Assembly: GCF_036503815.1 (NCBI RefSeq)
Contig: NZ_AP027764.1
Coordinates: 1,984,001-2,048,000 of the forward strand
DNA: 64,000 bases
From: Escherichia coli
Lineage (GTDB): Bacteria; Pseudomonadota; Gammaproteobacteria; Enterobacterales; Enterobacteriaceae
Direction: 5' to 3'
Below are positions 35,708 through 52,951 of this stretch, piece after piece (within the stretch, counting starts at the first letter, position 1; each line of letters starts with the position of its first letter). Below the pieces are notes generated by a model, which did no database searches, had not been told where the DNA came from, and saw nothing but the letters and a program-made list of their open reading frames with translations. The position numbers were made by a program, and so were the translations under genes.

Positions 35708-36658
35708 GTGAATTTCCAACAACTAAAGATAATCCGCGAGGCTGCACGTCAGGATTACAACCTGACAGAGGTTGCGAATATGCTTTTTACCTCACAGTCA
35801 GGCGTCAGCCGTCACATTCGGGAACTGGAGGATGAACTTGGCATCGAAATATTTGTTCGACGAGGTAAGCGACTGCTGGGCATGACTGAACCGGGCAAAG
35901 CATTACTGGTCATTGCAGAACGTATTCTGAATGAAGCCAGTAATGTTCGTCGGCTTGCAGACCTGTTTACCAACGATACGTCTGGCGTTCTCACTATTGC
36001 AACGACGCATACTCAGGCACGTTATAGCTTGCCTGAGGTCATTAAAGCTTTTCGCGAACTTTTCCCGGAGGTTCGGCTGGAGCTAATCCAGGGTACACCA
36101 CAGGAAATTGCGACGTTGTTGCAAAATGGCGAAGCTGATATTGGTATCGCCAGCGAGCGTTTAAGTAATGACCCGCAGCTCGTCGCCTTCCCGTGGTTTC
36201 GTTGGCACCATAGTTTGCTTGTTCCACTCGATCATCCCTTGACGCAAATTATACCGTTGACGCTGGAATCAATAGCGAAGTGGCCGTTAATCACTTACCG
36301 ACAGGGGATTACGGGGCGCTCACGTATTGATGACGCATTTGTCCGCAAAGGTTTGCTGGCAGATATTGTATTAAGTGCGCAGGATTCTGATGTCATTAAA
36401 ACCTATGTTGCACTCGGGCTGGGGATTGGATTAGTTGCCGAACAATCCAGCGGTGAACAAGAGGAAAAGAATTTAATCCGTCTGGATACGCGGCATCTTT
36501 TCGATGCTAATACTGTCTGGTTGGGACTCAAGCGAGGACAACTTCAGCGTAACTATGTCTGGCGCTTTCTGGAACTTTGTAATGCAGGACTGTCAGTTGA
36601 GGATATCAAGCGCCAGGTGATGGAGAACAGTGAAGAGGAAATTGATTATCAGATATAG
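35708..36658 (+). CDS. cbl: LysR-type sulfur regulator Cbl
   Basis: A 316-aa LysR-family activator closely related to CysB. It switches on genes for using sulfonates and other alternative sulfur sources (tau, ssu) when sulfate is scarce. The HTH region is MNFQQLKIIREAARQDYN, then LTEVANMLFTSQSGVSRHIRELE; the sensor domain binds adenosine phosphosulfate in the known protein. The start is a GTG at 35708 behind a CCCGGAG ribosome site. It sits downstream of nac, as in K-12, and ends at a strong hairpin terminator. Confidence 0.96.
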   Translation: MNFQQLKIIREAARQDYNLTEVANMLFTSQSGVSRHIRELEDELGIEIFVRRGKRLLGMTEPGKALLVIAERILNEASNVRRLADLFTNDTSGVLTIATTHTQARYSLPEVIKAFRELFPEVRLELIQGTPQEIATLLQNGEADIGIASERLSNDPQLVAFPWFRWHHSLLVPLDHPLTQIIPLTLESIAKWPLITYRQGITGRSRIDDAFVRKGLLADIVLSAQDSDVIKTYVALGLGIGLVAEQSSGEQEEKNLIRLDTRHLFDANTVWLGLKRGQLQRNYVWRFLELCNAGLSVEDIKRQVMENSEEEIDYQI

Positions 36659-36660
36659 CA

Positions 36661-36687
36661 AAAAGCCCGCTATAAAAGCGGGCTTTT
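36661..36687 (+). terminator. cbl terminator, shared with asnU
   Basis: AAAAGCCCGC (36661-36670) and GCGGGCTTTT (36678-36687) form a 10-bp stem ending in a T-run on the plus strand. The A-run on the left also gives a T-run on the minus strand, so it can end both cbl and the converging tRNA-Asn transcript. Confidence 0.9.
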
Positions 36688-36695
36688 CAGAAATT

Positions 36696-36771
36696 TGGCT
36701 CCTCTGACTGGACTCGAACCAGTGACATACGGATTAACAGTCCGCCGTTCTACCGACTGAACTACAGAGGA
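36696..36771 (-). tRNA. asnU: tRNA-Asn(GTT)
   Basis: A 76-nt gene identical to the HPI target tRNA: GTT anticodon, intact acceptor stem and encoded CCA. By K-12 order it is asnU, between cbl and yeeO. It stands in inverse orientation to the copy at 38520, so the two flank yeeO as inverted repeats. Confidence 0.95.
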
Positions 36772-36778
36772 ATCGCTG

Positions 36779-38419
36779 TTGAGGCACATCTTAACGGCGA
36801 AAAATTTTTTGTCAAACCCGATTTTTAAATTCCTCAACTGTTTGCCGTTTCTATCAACAGTTTGTTGCATTTGCAGACAATTTGTCGGCGAAAATCTTTG
36901 CAGCTTTGCTGATTCTCCCTCATTATTTGAAATGTGGTTTCACTTTCTGCAATTAAGGTCGGCTTTGAATATCTCCTCTGCTTTACGCCAGGTTGTTCAC
37001 GGCACTCGCTGGCACGCCAAACGCAAGAGTTACAAAGTGTTGTTCTGGCGCGAGATAACCCCGCTTGCTGTTCCTATCTTCATGGAGAACGCCTGTGTCC
37101 TGTTGATGGGTGTCCTGAGCACTTTTCTGGTCAGCTGGCTGGGAAAAGATGCGATGGCCGGCGTGGGATTGGCGGACAGCTTCAATATGGTCATTATGGC
37201 TTTTTTTGCAGCTATCGATCTTGGTACTACTGTCGTTGTGGCATTTAGTCTCGGTAAGCGGGATCGACGACGAGCGAGGGTGGCGACGCGGCAGTCATTG
37301 GTGATCATGACGTTGTTTGCCGTACTGTTGGCAACGCTTATTCATCATTTTGGCGAACAAATTATTGATTTCGTCGCAGGTGATGCCACGACAGAAGTTA
37401 AAGCACTGGCGTTGACTTATCTGGAGCTGACGGTACTCAGTTATCCAGCAGCTGCCATCACTTTGATTGGTAGCGGGGCACTTCGTGGTGCAGGGAATAC
37501 GAAAATACCGCTACTGATTAACGGTAGCCTGAATATTCTTAATATTATTATTAGCGGCATATTGATTTACGGCCTTTTCTCCTGGCCGGGACTGGGATTT
37601 ATCGGGGCTGGGTTGGGGTTAACCATTTCTCGTTATATTGGCGCAGTGGCAATTTTGTGGGTGCTGGCGATTGGTTTTAATCCTGCGCTAAGGATTTCGT
37701 TAAAGAGCTATTTTAAACCGCTGAATTTTAGCATTATCTGGGAAGTCATGGGGATTGGTATTCCAGCGAGTGTCGAATCAGTGTTATTTACCAGTGGTCG
37801 GTTATTAACCCAAATGTTCGTTGCCGGGATGGGGACCAGTGTTATTGCCGGGAATTTTATCGCGTTTTCAATTGCGGCTCTTATCAACTTACCCGGAAGT
37901 GCGCTCGGCTCTGCTTCTACGATCATTACAGGCCGAAGGTTGGGGGTAGGGCAGATAGCGCAAGCAGAGATTCAGTTGCGGCATGTGTTCTGGCTGTCCA
38001 CTCTTGGATTAACGGCCATCGCCTGGCTAACGGCTCCCTTTGCTGGGGTTATGGCATCGTTTTACACCCAGGATCCACAGGTTAAACATGTCGTTGTGAT
38101 TCTGATTTGGCTAAATGCTTTATTTATGCCTATTTGGTCTGCCTCATGGGTGCTACCCGCTGGATTTAAGGGTGCTCGCGATGCACGTTACGCCATGTGG
38201 GTTTCTATGTTGAGCATGTGGGGTTGCCGGGTTGTCGTCGGTTATGTGCTGGGAATCATGCTTGGCTGGGGTGTGGTTGGTGTCTGGATGGGAATGTTTG
38301 CCGACTGGGCTGTGCGGGCCGTGCTGTTTTACTGGCGAATGGTTACTGGACGTTGGCTGTGGAAATATCCTCGACCTGAGCCGCAAAAGTGTGAAAAAAA
38401 GCCAGTTGTGTCGGAATAA
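36779..38419 (+). CDS. yeeO: MATE-family efflux protein YeeO
   Basis: A membrane transporter of the MATE family, about twelve helices, reported to export flavins (FMN, FAD) and dipeptides. The MATE core begins near residue 85 (LFWREITPLAVPIFMENACVLLMG) and runs to the basic C-terminus. The open frame gives 546 aa, but the first 51 codons begin only 8 bp from the tRNA-Asn gene and would overlap its promoter. ATG 36932 (MWFHFLQL) is a sensible alternative, giving 495 aa. Neither start has a strong ribosome site. Confidence 0.9.
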   Translation: MRHILTAKNFLSNPIFKFLNCLPFLSTVCCICRQFVGENLCSFADSPSLFEMWFHFLQLRSALNISSALRQVVHGTRWHAKRKSYKVLFWREITPLAVPIFMENACVLLMGVLSTFLVSWLGKDAMAGVGLADSFNMVIMAFFAAIDLGTTVVVAFSLGKRDRRRARVATRQSLVIMTLFAVLLATLIHHFGEQIIDFVAGDATTEVKALALTYLELTVLSYPAAAITLIGSGALRGAGNTKIPLLINGSLNILNIIISGILIYGLFSWPGLGFIGAGLGLTISRYIGAVAILWVLAIGFNPALRISLKSYFKPLNFSIIWEVMGIGIPASVESVLFTSGRLLTQMFVAGMGTSVIAGNFIAFSIAALINLPGSALGSASTIITGRRLGVGQIAQAEIQLRHVFWLSTLGLTAIAWLTAPFAGVMASFYTQDPQVKHVVVILIWLNALFMPIWSASWVLPAGFKGARDARYAMWVSMLSMWGCRVVVGYVLGIMLGWGVVGVWMGMFADWAVRAVLFYWRMVTGRWLWKYPRPEPQKCEKKPVVSE

Positions 38420-38519
38420 ACGACAAAGTGCAGATTATTTCAGCAAACGATTTCAAATTTAAAAAACAGGCTTTGACATTGTGGATGGGCATCGCTAATA
38501 TTCGCCTCGTTCTCACGAT

Positions 38520-38595
38520 TCCTCTGTAGTTCAGTCGGTAGAACGGCGGACTGTTAATCCGTATGTCACTGGTTCGAGTCCAGTCAGAGGAGCCA
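38520..38595 (+). tRNA. asnW: tRNA-Asn(GTT)
   Basis: The third identical 76-nt tRNA-Asn, on the plus strand, with an encoded CCA. K-12 order between yeeO and yeeN makes it asnW. It is the only copy in the window reading rightward. A strong terminator follows at 38657. Confidence 0.95.
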
Positions 38596-38656
38596 AATTT
38601 TAGTTTTGAGGCAACTTCATGAGTCTCAAGGCAGCTAAAAATAGAAATTATTTTTA

Positions 38657-38689
38657 CCCGACCACCTAAAAAAGGTGGTCGGGTTTTTT
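38657..38689 (+). terminator. Terminator of the asnW transcript
   Basis: CCCGACCACCT (38657-38667) pairs perfectly with 38673-38683 across a 5-nt A loop, followed by six T. It is an ideal intrinsic terminator 61 bp past the tRNA. Confidence 0.92.
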
Positions 38690-39014
38690 GATGCCTGTAT
38701 CTCGTGCCCTTAACCGAGCCTGATGGTTCAATGAGCAAATTGCCCCCAGTGGACATCACGGTTAGTAAGGTCATACCAACGGCTTAAAAGTCTGTTCTAT
38801 ACAGCACCGAACAAAGGTAAAGAGAAAAATACTTTATGCGGGATGTCGCTGTCTTGCCCTTATCGGGAAACTATACGTAATTGCGGCTTTGTCTTCTGTA
38901 ATCAGGAAAAGACGACCTGGAATATCAATTAATGTCATTTCTCTGCGGGCGGGGATTTTTATAATCAATATAATAGGTTGACCATTATATTTTTCATGCG
39001 AATTATATGAGATT
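38690..39014. other. Gene-free stretch between asnW and yeeN
   Basis: About 325 bp with no plausible ORF. The minus-strand ORF that crosses it also runs through the tRNA and yeeO end and is not credible. The right half is AT-rich, like yeeN. Confidence 0.5.
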
Positions 39015-39045
39015 AAAGAAATCTGCCATAAAGACAGATTTCTTT
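39015..39045 (-). terminator. yeeN terminator
   Basis: AAAGAAATCTG (39015-39025) and its complement (39035-39045) form an 11-bp stem that carries a T-rich 3' arm on either strand. It lies 9 bp beyond the yeeN stop. Confidence 0.75.
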
Positions 39046-39054
39046 AAAATATAA

Positions 39055-39771
39055 TTAGAGATTTGCGACGTTATGATAAACTTTTTGAACATCGTCGTCA
39101 TCTTCAAGGGCATCAACAAGCCCTTCAAAGATTTCTAAATCTTCTGGGGAAAGCTCAACTTCAGATTGAGCAATCATTTCTAATTCTGTTGTTGAGAACT
39201 CAGTGATTCCAGCTGCTTTTAGAGCCGCGATTCCTTTATGAAGGTCAGTAGGTTCAGTATAAATAACAATATTACCTTCTTCTTCAGTTACATCACGAAC
39301 ATCAACTTCAGCTTCAAGTAAAATTTCAAAAATATGGTCAGGGTCTGTACCTTTAAATACAATCACACCCGTATTGTCAAACATATAGCTGACAGAACCT
39401 GCCGCTCCGATATTGCCGCCTTTTTTATTGAAAATTGTGCGAACGTTAGCAATCGTACGGTTAACATTTGAAGTCAAGGTTTCAGCGATAATCATTGAGC
39501 CATTAGGACCAAAGCCTTCATAACGGCCCTGCACGAACGTTTCATCTCCACCGCCTTTGGCTTTATCAATTGCTTTATCAATAACATGCTTTGGAACTTG
39601 TGCCTGCTTTGCTCGTTCAATAACGAATTTTAAAGATGTGTTTAATTCTGGATCGGGTTCACCTTGTTTGGCAGCAGCATAGATTTCTACACCGAATTTT
39701 GCATAAATTTTAGACGTCGCACCGTCTTTAGCCGTTTTTTTAGCAACAATATTGGCCCATTTACGTCCCAC
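39055..39771 (-). CDS. yeeN: YebC/TACO1-family protein YeeN
   Basis: A 238-aa member of the YebC family, paralogous to the E. coli core gene yebC. YebC-type proteins have been linked to DNA binding and, more recently, to relieving ribosome stalling at proline-rich stretches; the role of YeeN is less studied. The family start MGRKWANI, the loop [19 protein letters not shown] and the late [12 protein letters not shown] are clear. Codon use is strikingly AT-rich (many AAA, AAT, TTT, GAA) compared with amn and shiA, suggesting later acquisition. It has its own AT-rich upstream region (39772-40025), in which I see no other gene. Confidence 0.93.
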
Positions 39772-40025
39772 TGGAATGATCTCCTCGAAAATTTATTTAC
39801 ATTACTGGTAAATCGTTAACATGCGTTAATTCGGCATATTATATCATAACAGGAAAAATCTCGTCTATTAGAAATAAAAATATTCTAAATCCATAATCTT
39901 ATATTTAATCTCATAAAAACTAATGTTGTTGGCGGATTTTTTTATAATTGTGTTTTGAGAGCATACTTGCTTTTAATATATAGAAATCATTAAGGCTATA
40001 ATAAAACTCGTATCCGCCCCAGGAA

Positions 40026-40057
40026 GCAAACAGCCTGCTTTATTGCAGGCTATTTGC
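40026..40057 (-). terminator. amn terminator hairpin
   Basis: GCAAACAGCCTGC and GCAGGCTATTTGC (40026-40038, 40045-40057) form a near-perfect stem with one mismatch and a 6-nt loop. It lies 55 bp past the amn stop. Confidence 0.75.
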
Positions 40058-40112
40058 TGGATGACTTACTAAATCCTTCACATCTATTCCTGATAAAAAG
40101 GAACAGAACTTA

Positions 40113-41567
40113 TTACCGGAACGGCGGCTCATTAAAGGTTCGTAATTTACGTGAATGCAGTCGGTCGCCTTCTGCGCGCAGCAAATCGATCGCCCGAATG
40201 CCAATTTGCAGGTGTTCGGAAATAGCGCCTTCATAAAAACGGTTAGCCTGACCGGGAAGTTTAATCTCACCATGCAAAGGTTTATCTGAAACACACAGTA
40301 GTGTCCCGTATGGCACGCGGAAACGATATCCTTGTGCGGCAATGGTTGCACTTTCCATATCAATTGCCACGGCACGGCTTAAGTTAAAACGAAGTGCAGA
40401 AGCTGAATAACGTAATTCCCAGTTCCTGTCATCTGTGGTTACCACAGTGCCAGTACGTAGCCGCTGTTTAACTTCCTCTCCGGGCCTGCCGCTGACTAAC
40501 TTGGTAGCGTCATAAAGCGCACGTTGCACTTCAGCAATGCTCGGAATAGGAATATCGGGCGGCAGTACCGCATCAAGAACGTGGTCATCGCGTAAATAAG
40601 CGTGTGCAAGTACATAATCTCCAATGGCCTGGCTTTCACGTAAGCCACCACAGTGACCAATCATCAACCAGACATCCGGGCGCAGCACCGCCAGATGATC
40701 GCAGATGGTTTTAGCATTTGACGGTCCCACGCCAATATTCACCAGAGTAATACCCTGACCATCGGCGGTAATTAAATGCCATGCTGGCATCTGGTGTTTT
40801 TTCCATGCAAGGTCGGAAATGGCTTCTTCTGGCGCTTCGGTTTCGGCGGTGATCCAGTTCCCGCCAGCACAAGAAAGGGCAATGTAGGGGCTATCAGGGT
40901 CGAGGATCTGGCTGCATCCCCAACGAACGAATTCATCCACATAACGTGTGTAGTTGGTAAACAAGACGAACGGCTGGAAATGTTCAACTGGCGTACCGGT
41001 ATAATGGCGCAACCGCGCGAGGGAAAAATCGACGCGGCGCGCATCAAAATGCGATAGCGGGGAGAATTCCGTTGGATGATAAATGCCGTCTGCAGTTTCA
41101 TCGCCAATTTGCGCCAGTTCTGTTGTCGGGAAGTAGCGAGTTAACCCAGCGCTCATTGAGCGATCAAGTGTCAATTCAGAGCCATCGATGACATAAGGAT
41201 AAGGGATTTCATGCTGCGAGGGTTGCACCGAGATATGCGCACCATAATCCTGATAAAGCAACGTTAGTTGCTCATTCAGATACGAACGAAAGAGAGTAGG
41301 GCGAGTAATCGTGGTGGTGTAGCTGCCTGCGTGAGTAAAACGACCAAATGCGCGCGTTTTGGGGGGATTTGTTGTGCTACCGTCCCAGGTTACGGTCAGT
41401 GATGGATAGACAAAAAGACCTTCTTTACGGGCATTTTCATCAGGTAATTCGCCACTTTTAATATAGTTGCCAATGGCGTTGCGTAAAGCGACTACAGATT
41501 GCTCATACAGCGTGTCGAGTTTATCCAGTGCCTGAGCTGGGGTCAGACCGGAGCCCTTATTATTCAT
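40113..41567 (-). CDS. amn: AMP nucleosidase
   Basis: A 484-aa enzyme that hydrolyses AMP to adenine and ribose 5-phosphate and so helps set the adenylate pool. The N-terminal domain is specific to AMP nucleosidases; the C-terminal half is the nucleoside-phosphorylase fold (VNIGVGPSNAKTICDHLAVL, then MIGHCGG, and AIDMESATIAAQGYRFRVPYG). The start at ATG 41567 has AGGAGA upstream and gives the known length; the frame is open to 41723 but enters shiA. Upstream in the same direction is shiA, whose stop is 101 bp away. The gene is known in E. coli to respond to phosphate; I see no clear Pho box. Confidence 0.95.
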   Translation of the reverse strand: MNNKGSGLTPAQALDKLDTLYEQSVVALRNAIGNYIKSGELPDENARKEGLFVYPSLTVTWDGSTTNPPKTRAFGRFTHAGSYTTTITRPTLFRSYLNEQLTLLYQDYGAHISVQPSQHEIPYPYVIDGSELTLDRSMSAGLTRYFPTTELAQIGDETADGIYHPTEFSPLSHFDARRVDFSLARLRHYTGTPVEHFQPFVLFTNYTRYVDEFVRWGCSQILDPDSPYIALSCAGGNWITAETEAPEEAISDLAWKKHQMPAWHLITADGQGITLVNIGVGPSNAKTICDHLAVLRPDVWLMIGHCGGLRESQAIGDYVLAHAYLRDDHVLDAVLPPDIPIPSIAEVQRALYDATKLVSGRPGEEVKQRLRTGTVVTTDDRNWELRYSASALRFNLSRAVAIDMESATIAAQGYRFRVPYGTLLCVSDKPLHGEIKLPGQANRFYEGAISEHLQIGIRAIDLLRAEGDRLHSRKLRTFNEPPFR

Positions 41568-41668
41568 GTGTGTCTCCTGTTCCATACAATTACCGCACTT
41601 CCGATAGTATGTCACAGGAATGTGAAACAAAAGTGTAAGGCGAAGATCGGATGATCTTCGCCAGGCTA

Positions 41669-42985
41669 TTAAGCGCGTTGATTGTCTTTCATCAACAAAG
41701 CGGTTATTGCAGAAATCAGGCATCCAGCCAGCAAATAAATGGCGACGCTATGCCAGTTTCCAGCAAAATAAGTGATGAGTGCAGCAGCAATAAAAGGTGT
41801 AAATCCACCGCCGACCACACTGGCAACCTGATATCCGACTCCAGCTCCACTATAGCGATAACTGGCACCAAACATTTCGGTAAACATCGGTTGTTGCACG
41901 CACACCACCATGTCATGCGCAATGTTTGCCAGCATTATGGAGAAGAAAACTATCCAGAAAATAGATTGTGCTTCAAGCGCTATAAAGAAAGGAAATGCGC
42001 TCAACGTTCCGATTAACGCGCCTGTGATATACACCCTGCGGCGACCAAAACGATCGGCAAGCCAGGCAAAACAGGGAATTGTCAGACAGCTTAGTCCACC
42101 TACCAGCAAACCGATATTAAGGAAAAGTTCGCGCGGTAACCCCATATTTTGGGTTGAATAGTTAAGCGCAAAGGCGGTAACGATGTACATCGTCAGCAAC
42201 TCGCACAGTCGTAGCGCAATAATCTTCAGAAAAGCACCGGGATGTCGTAACAGTGCTTCGATAACCGGGATGCGTTTTTGCGCTGCCGCTTGATTATGTT
42301 GCTGTTGTTCAAATTCCGCGGACTCCTCCATGCCATTACGCACCCACAATGCTCCCAGCACCAGTACGATGCTAAACAGGAAAGGAATACGCCAGCCCCA
42401 GCTTAGAAACTGTTCGTCAGTCGTCATCATACTGATCAATGAAACCAGTCCGGTCGAAAGCAGTAAACCTACTCCGTAGCCAACTTGTACACCGCTACTG
42501 TAAAAGGCTTTTTTATTTTTCGGTGCACTTTCAACGGAAAGTAACGCCGCGCCTCCCCATTCGCCGCCGACGGCAAATCCCTGAATGGCACGCAGCGTCA
42601 CCAGTAAAATGGGGGCCCACCACCCAATAGTCGAGAAGGAAGGAAGAATGCCAATCAAGGCTGTCGCGATGCCCATCATCCAGACGGTCAGCATTAACAT
42701 GCGCTTACGTCCCAGTCGGTCGCCAAAGTGACCGAAAATGACACCGCCAAGTGGACGGAAAAGGAAGCCGACACCAAAGGTGGCAAATGCGGCGAGCGTT
42801 CCCATTGCCGGGCTGACTTGCGGGAAAAACTCGCGATTAAACACCAGTGCGGCGGTAATGCCATAGAGTAAAAAGTCATACCAGTCGACGACAGCTCCGG
42901 CGAAACTGCCAAACGCAGCTCGTCGGGCGCGACTTAACGAAAGCGTCCCATCATCGGGACGAGTGGAGATGAGCGTGGTGTCCAT
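41669..42985 (-). CDS. shiA: Shikimate transporter ShiA
   Basis: A 438-aa proton symporter of the major facilitator superfamily (metabolite:H+ symporter branch) that imports shikimate and dehydroshikimate. Twelve membrane helices are expected; the signature loop between helices 2 and 3 is present (FRPLGGVIFGHFGDRLGRKR), and LADRFGRRRVY repeats it between helices 8 and 9. Length equals the K-12 protein. It is followed by amn. The upstream 305 bp (42986-43290) contain its promoter and that of the divergent glycosyltransferase gene. Confidence 0.96.
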   Translation of the reverse strand: MDTTLISTRPDDGTLSLSRARRAAFGSFAGAVVDWYDFLLYGITAALVFNREFFPQVSPAMGTLAAFATFGVGFLFRPLGGVIFGHFGDRLGRKRMLMLTVWMMGIATALIGILPSFSTIGWWAPILLVTLRAIQGFAVGGEWGGAALLSVESAPKNKKAFYSSGVQVGYGVGLLLSTGLVSLISMMTTDEQFLSWGWRIPFLFSIVLVLGALWVRNGMEESAEFEQQQHNQAAAQKRIPVIEALLRHPGAFLKIIALRLCELLTMYIVTAFALNYSTQNMGLPRELFLNIGLLVGGLSCLTIPCFAWLADRFGRRRVYITGALIGTLSAFPFFIALEAQSIFWIVFFSIMLANIAHDMVVCVQQPMFTEMFGASYRYSGAGVGYQVASVVGGGFTPFIAAALITYFAGNWHSVAIYLLAGCLISAITALLMKDNQRA

Positions 42986-43290
42986 AATGATCCTGTTTGT
43001 ACTGTCTTTTTATAATTAGTATGGAAAAGGTAACTCACATTGCCGTCGATCTATAAACGAACCTTATGAGACTACCTCGACAGAGCGCATCTGCAAATGA
43101 TTTTATGGCTGATTAACGGCAACATGAAAAATTCGATGGAAGATGAAATCGCAGGAGTTGCATAAGGATTGAGCAGAGCACCTACAGCTTTGAGATATGA
43201 AACATAAAAGTCCGCATATGCACAAAATTGCACCCTGATGATTCTGATAGACTGCATTGCATTATAACCAGTAGGGAGGCGAGGTTAGGT

Positions 43291-44361
43291 ATGTTTTTAG
43301 CATCATTGTTGAGACGTATTGCATTTAGTTACTACGATTATAAAGCTAATAATTTCAATATTGGAAAAACAGACTTTGTTGTTATCCACATTCCCGATCA
43401 AATTGGCGATGCTATGGCCATCTTTCCAGTTATTCGGGCGCTTGAATTGCATAAAATTAAGCATCTTTTAATTGTTACTTCGACTATTAATTTAGAAGTC
43501 TTTAATGCGCTCAAACTTGAACAGACTAAATTAACATTAGTAACAATGACTATGCAGGATCACGCAACATTAAAAGAAATAAAAGATTTAGCGAAGAACA
43601 TAACACAGCGATACGGTACGCCGGATCTTTGTATAGAGGCGATGCGTAAAAAGAACCTGAAAACGATGTTATTTATCAGTCAGTTGAAAGCAAAAACGAA
43701 TTTTCAGGTTGTCGGTTTAACCATGAAGTGCTATTCCCCTTTGTGTAAGAACGCCTCCCGGATGGATCAGAATCTCAGGGCTCCCGTACCCATGACATGG
43801 GCGTTTATGATGCGTGAAGCGGGTTTTCCTGCAGTCAGGCCAATATATGAATTGCCATTAAGCGAGCAGGTAATAAATGAAGTACGTGAGGAATTGTGCA
43901 CTTTAGGATCTTACATTGCGCTTAATTTAGTTGGCAGCGTGCAGGAACGCACATTTTCGTTATCAGTAGCTGAGAAACTCATCGCCAAAATTCAAAGTGA
44001 TAATGATATGCCAATAGTCATTGTTCATGGACCAAAAGGGGAAGATAAAGCCCGGAAATTAGCGGGTTGTTATAATAATGTCTACCGGCTATCCTTATCA
44101 CCCTCGATTAAACGTTCAGCAGCAATCATAAAAGATGCTTATATCGCAATAACCCCTGATACCTCAATATTACATATGGCAAGTGCCTATAATACCCCCG
44201 TCGTTGCAATTTATGCTGATTACAAAACGCGGTGGCCTGCGATGGCAGATATCTCGGAGTCAGTGGTCGTTGGGCAAAAAATTGATCATATAAGTTTGGA
44301 TGAATTCGGAAAGGCGCTAAAAAGTGCTTTGGAGAGAGTATGTGTCAGTACTTACGTATAG
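43291..44361 (+). CDS. yeeL: Family 9 glycosyltransferase, intact yeeL locus
   Basis: A 356-aa protein of the heptosyltransferase/ADP-heptose:LPS transferase type (GT9). Near residue 32 is FVVIHIPDQIGDAMAIFPVIRA, the usual DxxGD start of the fold, and the C-terminal half has YIALNLVGSVQERTFS and VIVHGPKGEDKARKLA. ITPDTSILHMASAYNTPVVAIY is the nucleotide-sugar binding signature (core PDTSILHMA). The target sugar is unknown. ATG 43291 was chosen over an upstream ATG because GGGAGGCGAGG precedes it. At this place K-12 carries yeeL, annotated as a pseudogene to my memory, whereas here the frame is uninterrupted. Codon use is AT-rich like yeeN. It is divergent from shiA. Confidence 0.8.
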   Translation: MFLASLLRRIAFSYYDYKANNFNIGKTDFVVIHIPDQIGDAMAIFPVIRALELHKIKHLLIVTSTINLEVFNALKLEQTKLTLVTMTMQDHATLKEIKDLAKNITQRYGTPDLCIEAMRKKNLKTMLFISQLKAKTNFQVVGLTMKCYSPLCKNASRMDQNLRAPVPMTWAFMMREAGFPAVRPIYELPLSEQVINEVREELCTLGSYIALNLVGSVQERTFSLSVAEKLIAKIQSDNDMPIVIVHGPKGEDKARKLAGCYNNVYRLSLSPSIKRSAAIIKDAYIAITPDTSILHMASAYNTPVVAIYADYKTRWPAMADISESVVVGQKIDHISLDEFGKALKSALERVCVSTYV

Positions 44362-44738
44362 AGGGTAATGCCGATCTGTGCTGAACAGGGGACATTAATA
44401 CCCTGAGGTTGGTCAATCACCACAAAAAAAGCCTTTGAATCAAAGCAATACTCACCGAATAATAAGGCAACCTGAACTTAAATCCCCGTTAACTGGCATA
44501 CATTATTATGACTTGCACTGATGTAATTAGCTAAATATTATCGTGATTTGACTAAATAGCAAAAATGATAGCTATCAAAAATAGCTCATATACTTTGTTT
44601 CCCGCTGCCGTAGAATAGATGGTCCTTCCATGTTTCAAGCATTTATTCAAAAAAAAGGGGCTCGACTGTCTTACGATAAACAGAGAGGGATTGTTAAGTC
44701 GAGTGCCCCTAATGGAGCACTCTATAAAAAATCAACAA
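44362..44738. other. Intergenic region with a bulged hairpin, between yeeL and yeeJ
   Basis: The stretch contains no convincing gene. GGGGCTCGACT (44657-44667) and AGTCGAGTGCCCC (44697-44709) can pair as two stems with a two-base bulge around a 29-nt loop. It lies 30 bp past the yeeJ stop and could act as a terminator-like structure, although a T-run is present only on the minus strand (44651-44656). Two short plus-strand ORFs that cross it (from 44619 and 44630) run into the yeeJ 3' end and look spurious. Confidence 0.45.
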
Positions 44739-52727
<7,989 letters not shown>

Positions 52728-52920
52728 GCTTACCTTCCCTGAACGAGCTAACATAAATGCGCCCTTTCTAGCACAGCGAAAAAATATAAATCCTGATAGC
52801 AATATGATTGAAAATTAATAACTTTTCGTTAAGCAGTTTTGGGTGTGAGTTGCAAGAGGGGAGACTACTGAATTACTCAAGTTTTATAATCGAGGGGAAA
52901 ATGGTGATGGTGTCCATAGC

Positions 52921-52951
52921 AAAACGCCCTCAACCATAAAGATCGAGGGCG
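52921..52951 (-). terminator. Terminator of the asnT transcript
   Basis: On the minus strand CGCCCTC and GAGGGCG pair around a 13-nt loop and are followed by GTTTTG (52925-52951 stem, run to 52921). It lies 88 bp beyond the tRNA-Asn 3' end. The rest of the 312-bp gap between yeeJ and this tRNA holds the yeeJ promoter. Confidence 0.75.

Noticed and set aside
36670..36870. 66-aa minus-strand ORF containing tRNA-Asn
   Set aside because: It translates the tRNA gene; the tRNA explains the conservation.
38343..38774. 143-aa minus-strand ORF over the end of yeeO and asnW
   Set aside because: It runs antisense through a tRNA and a terminator and has no family.
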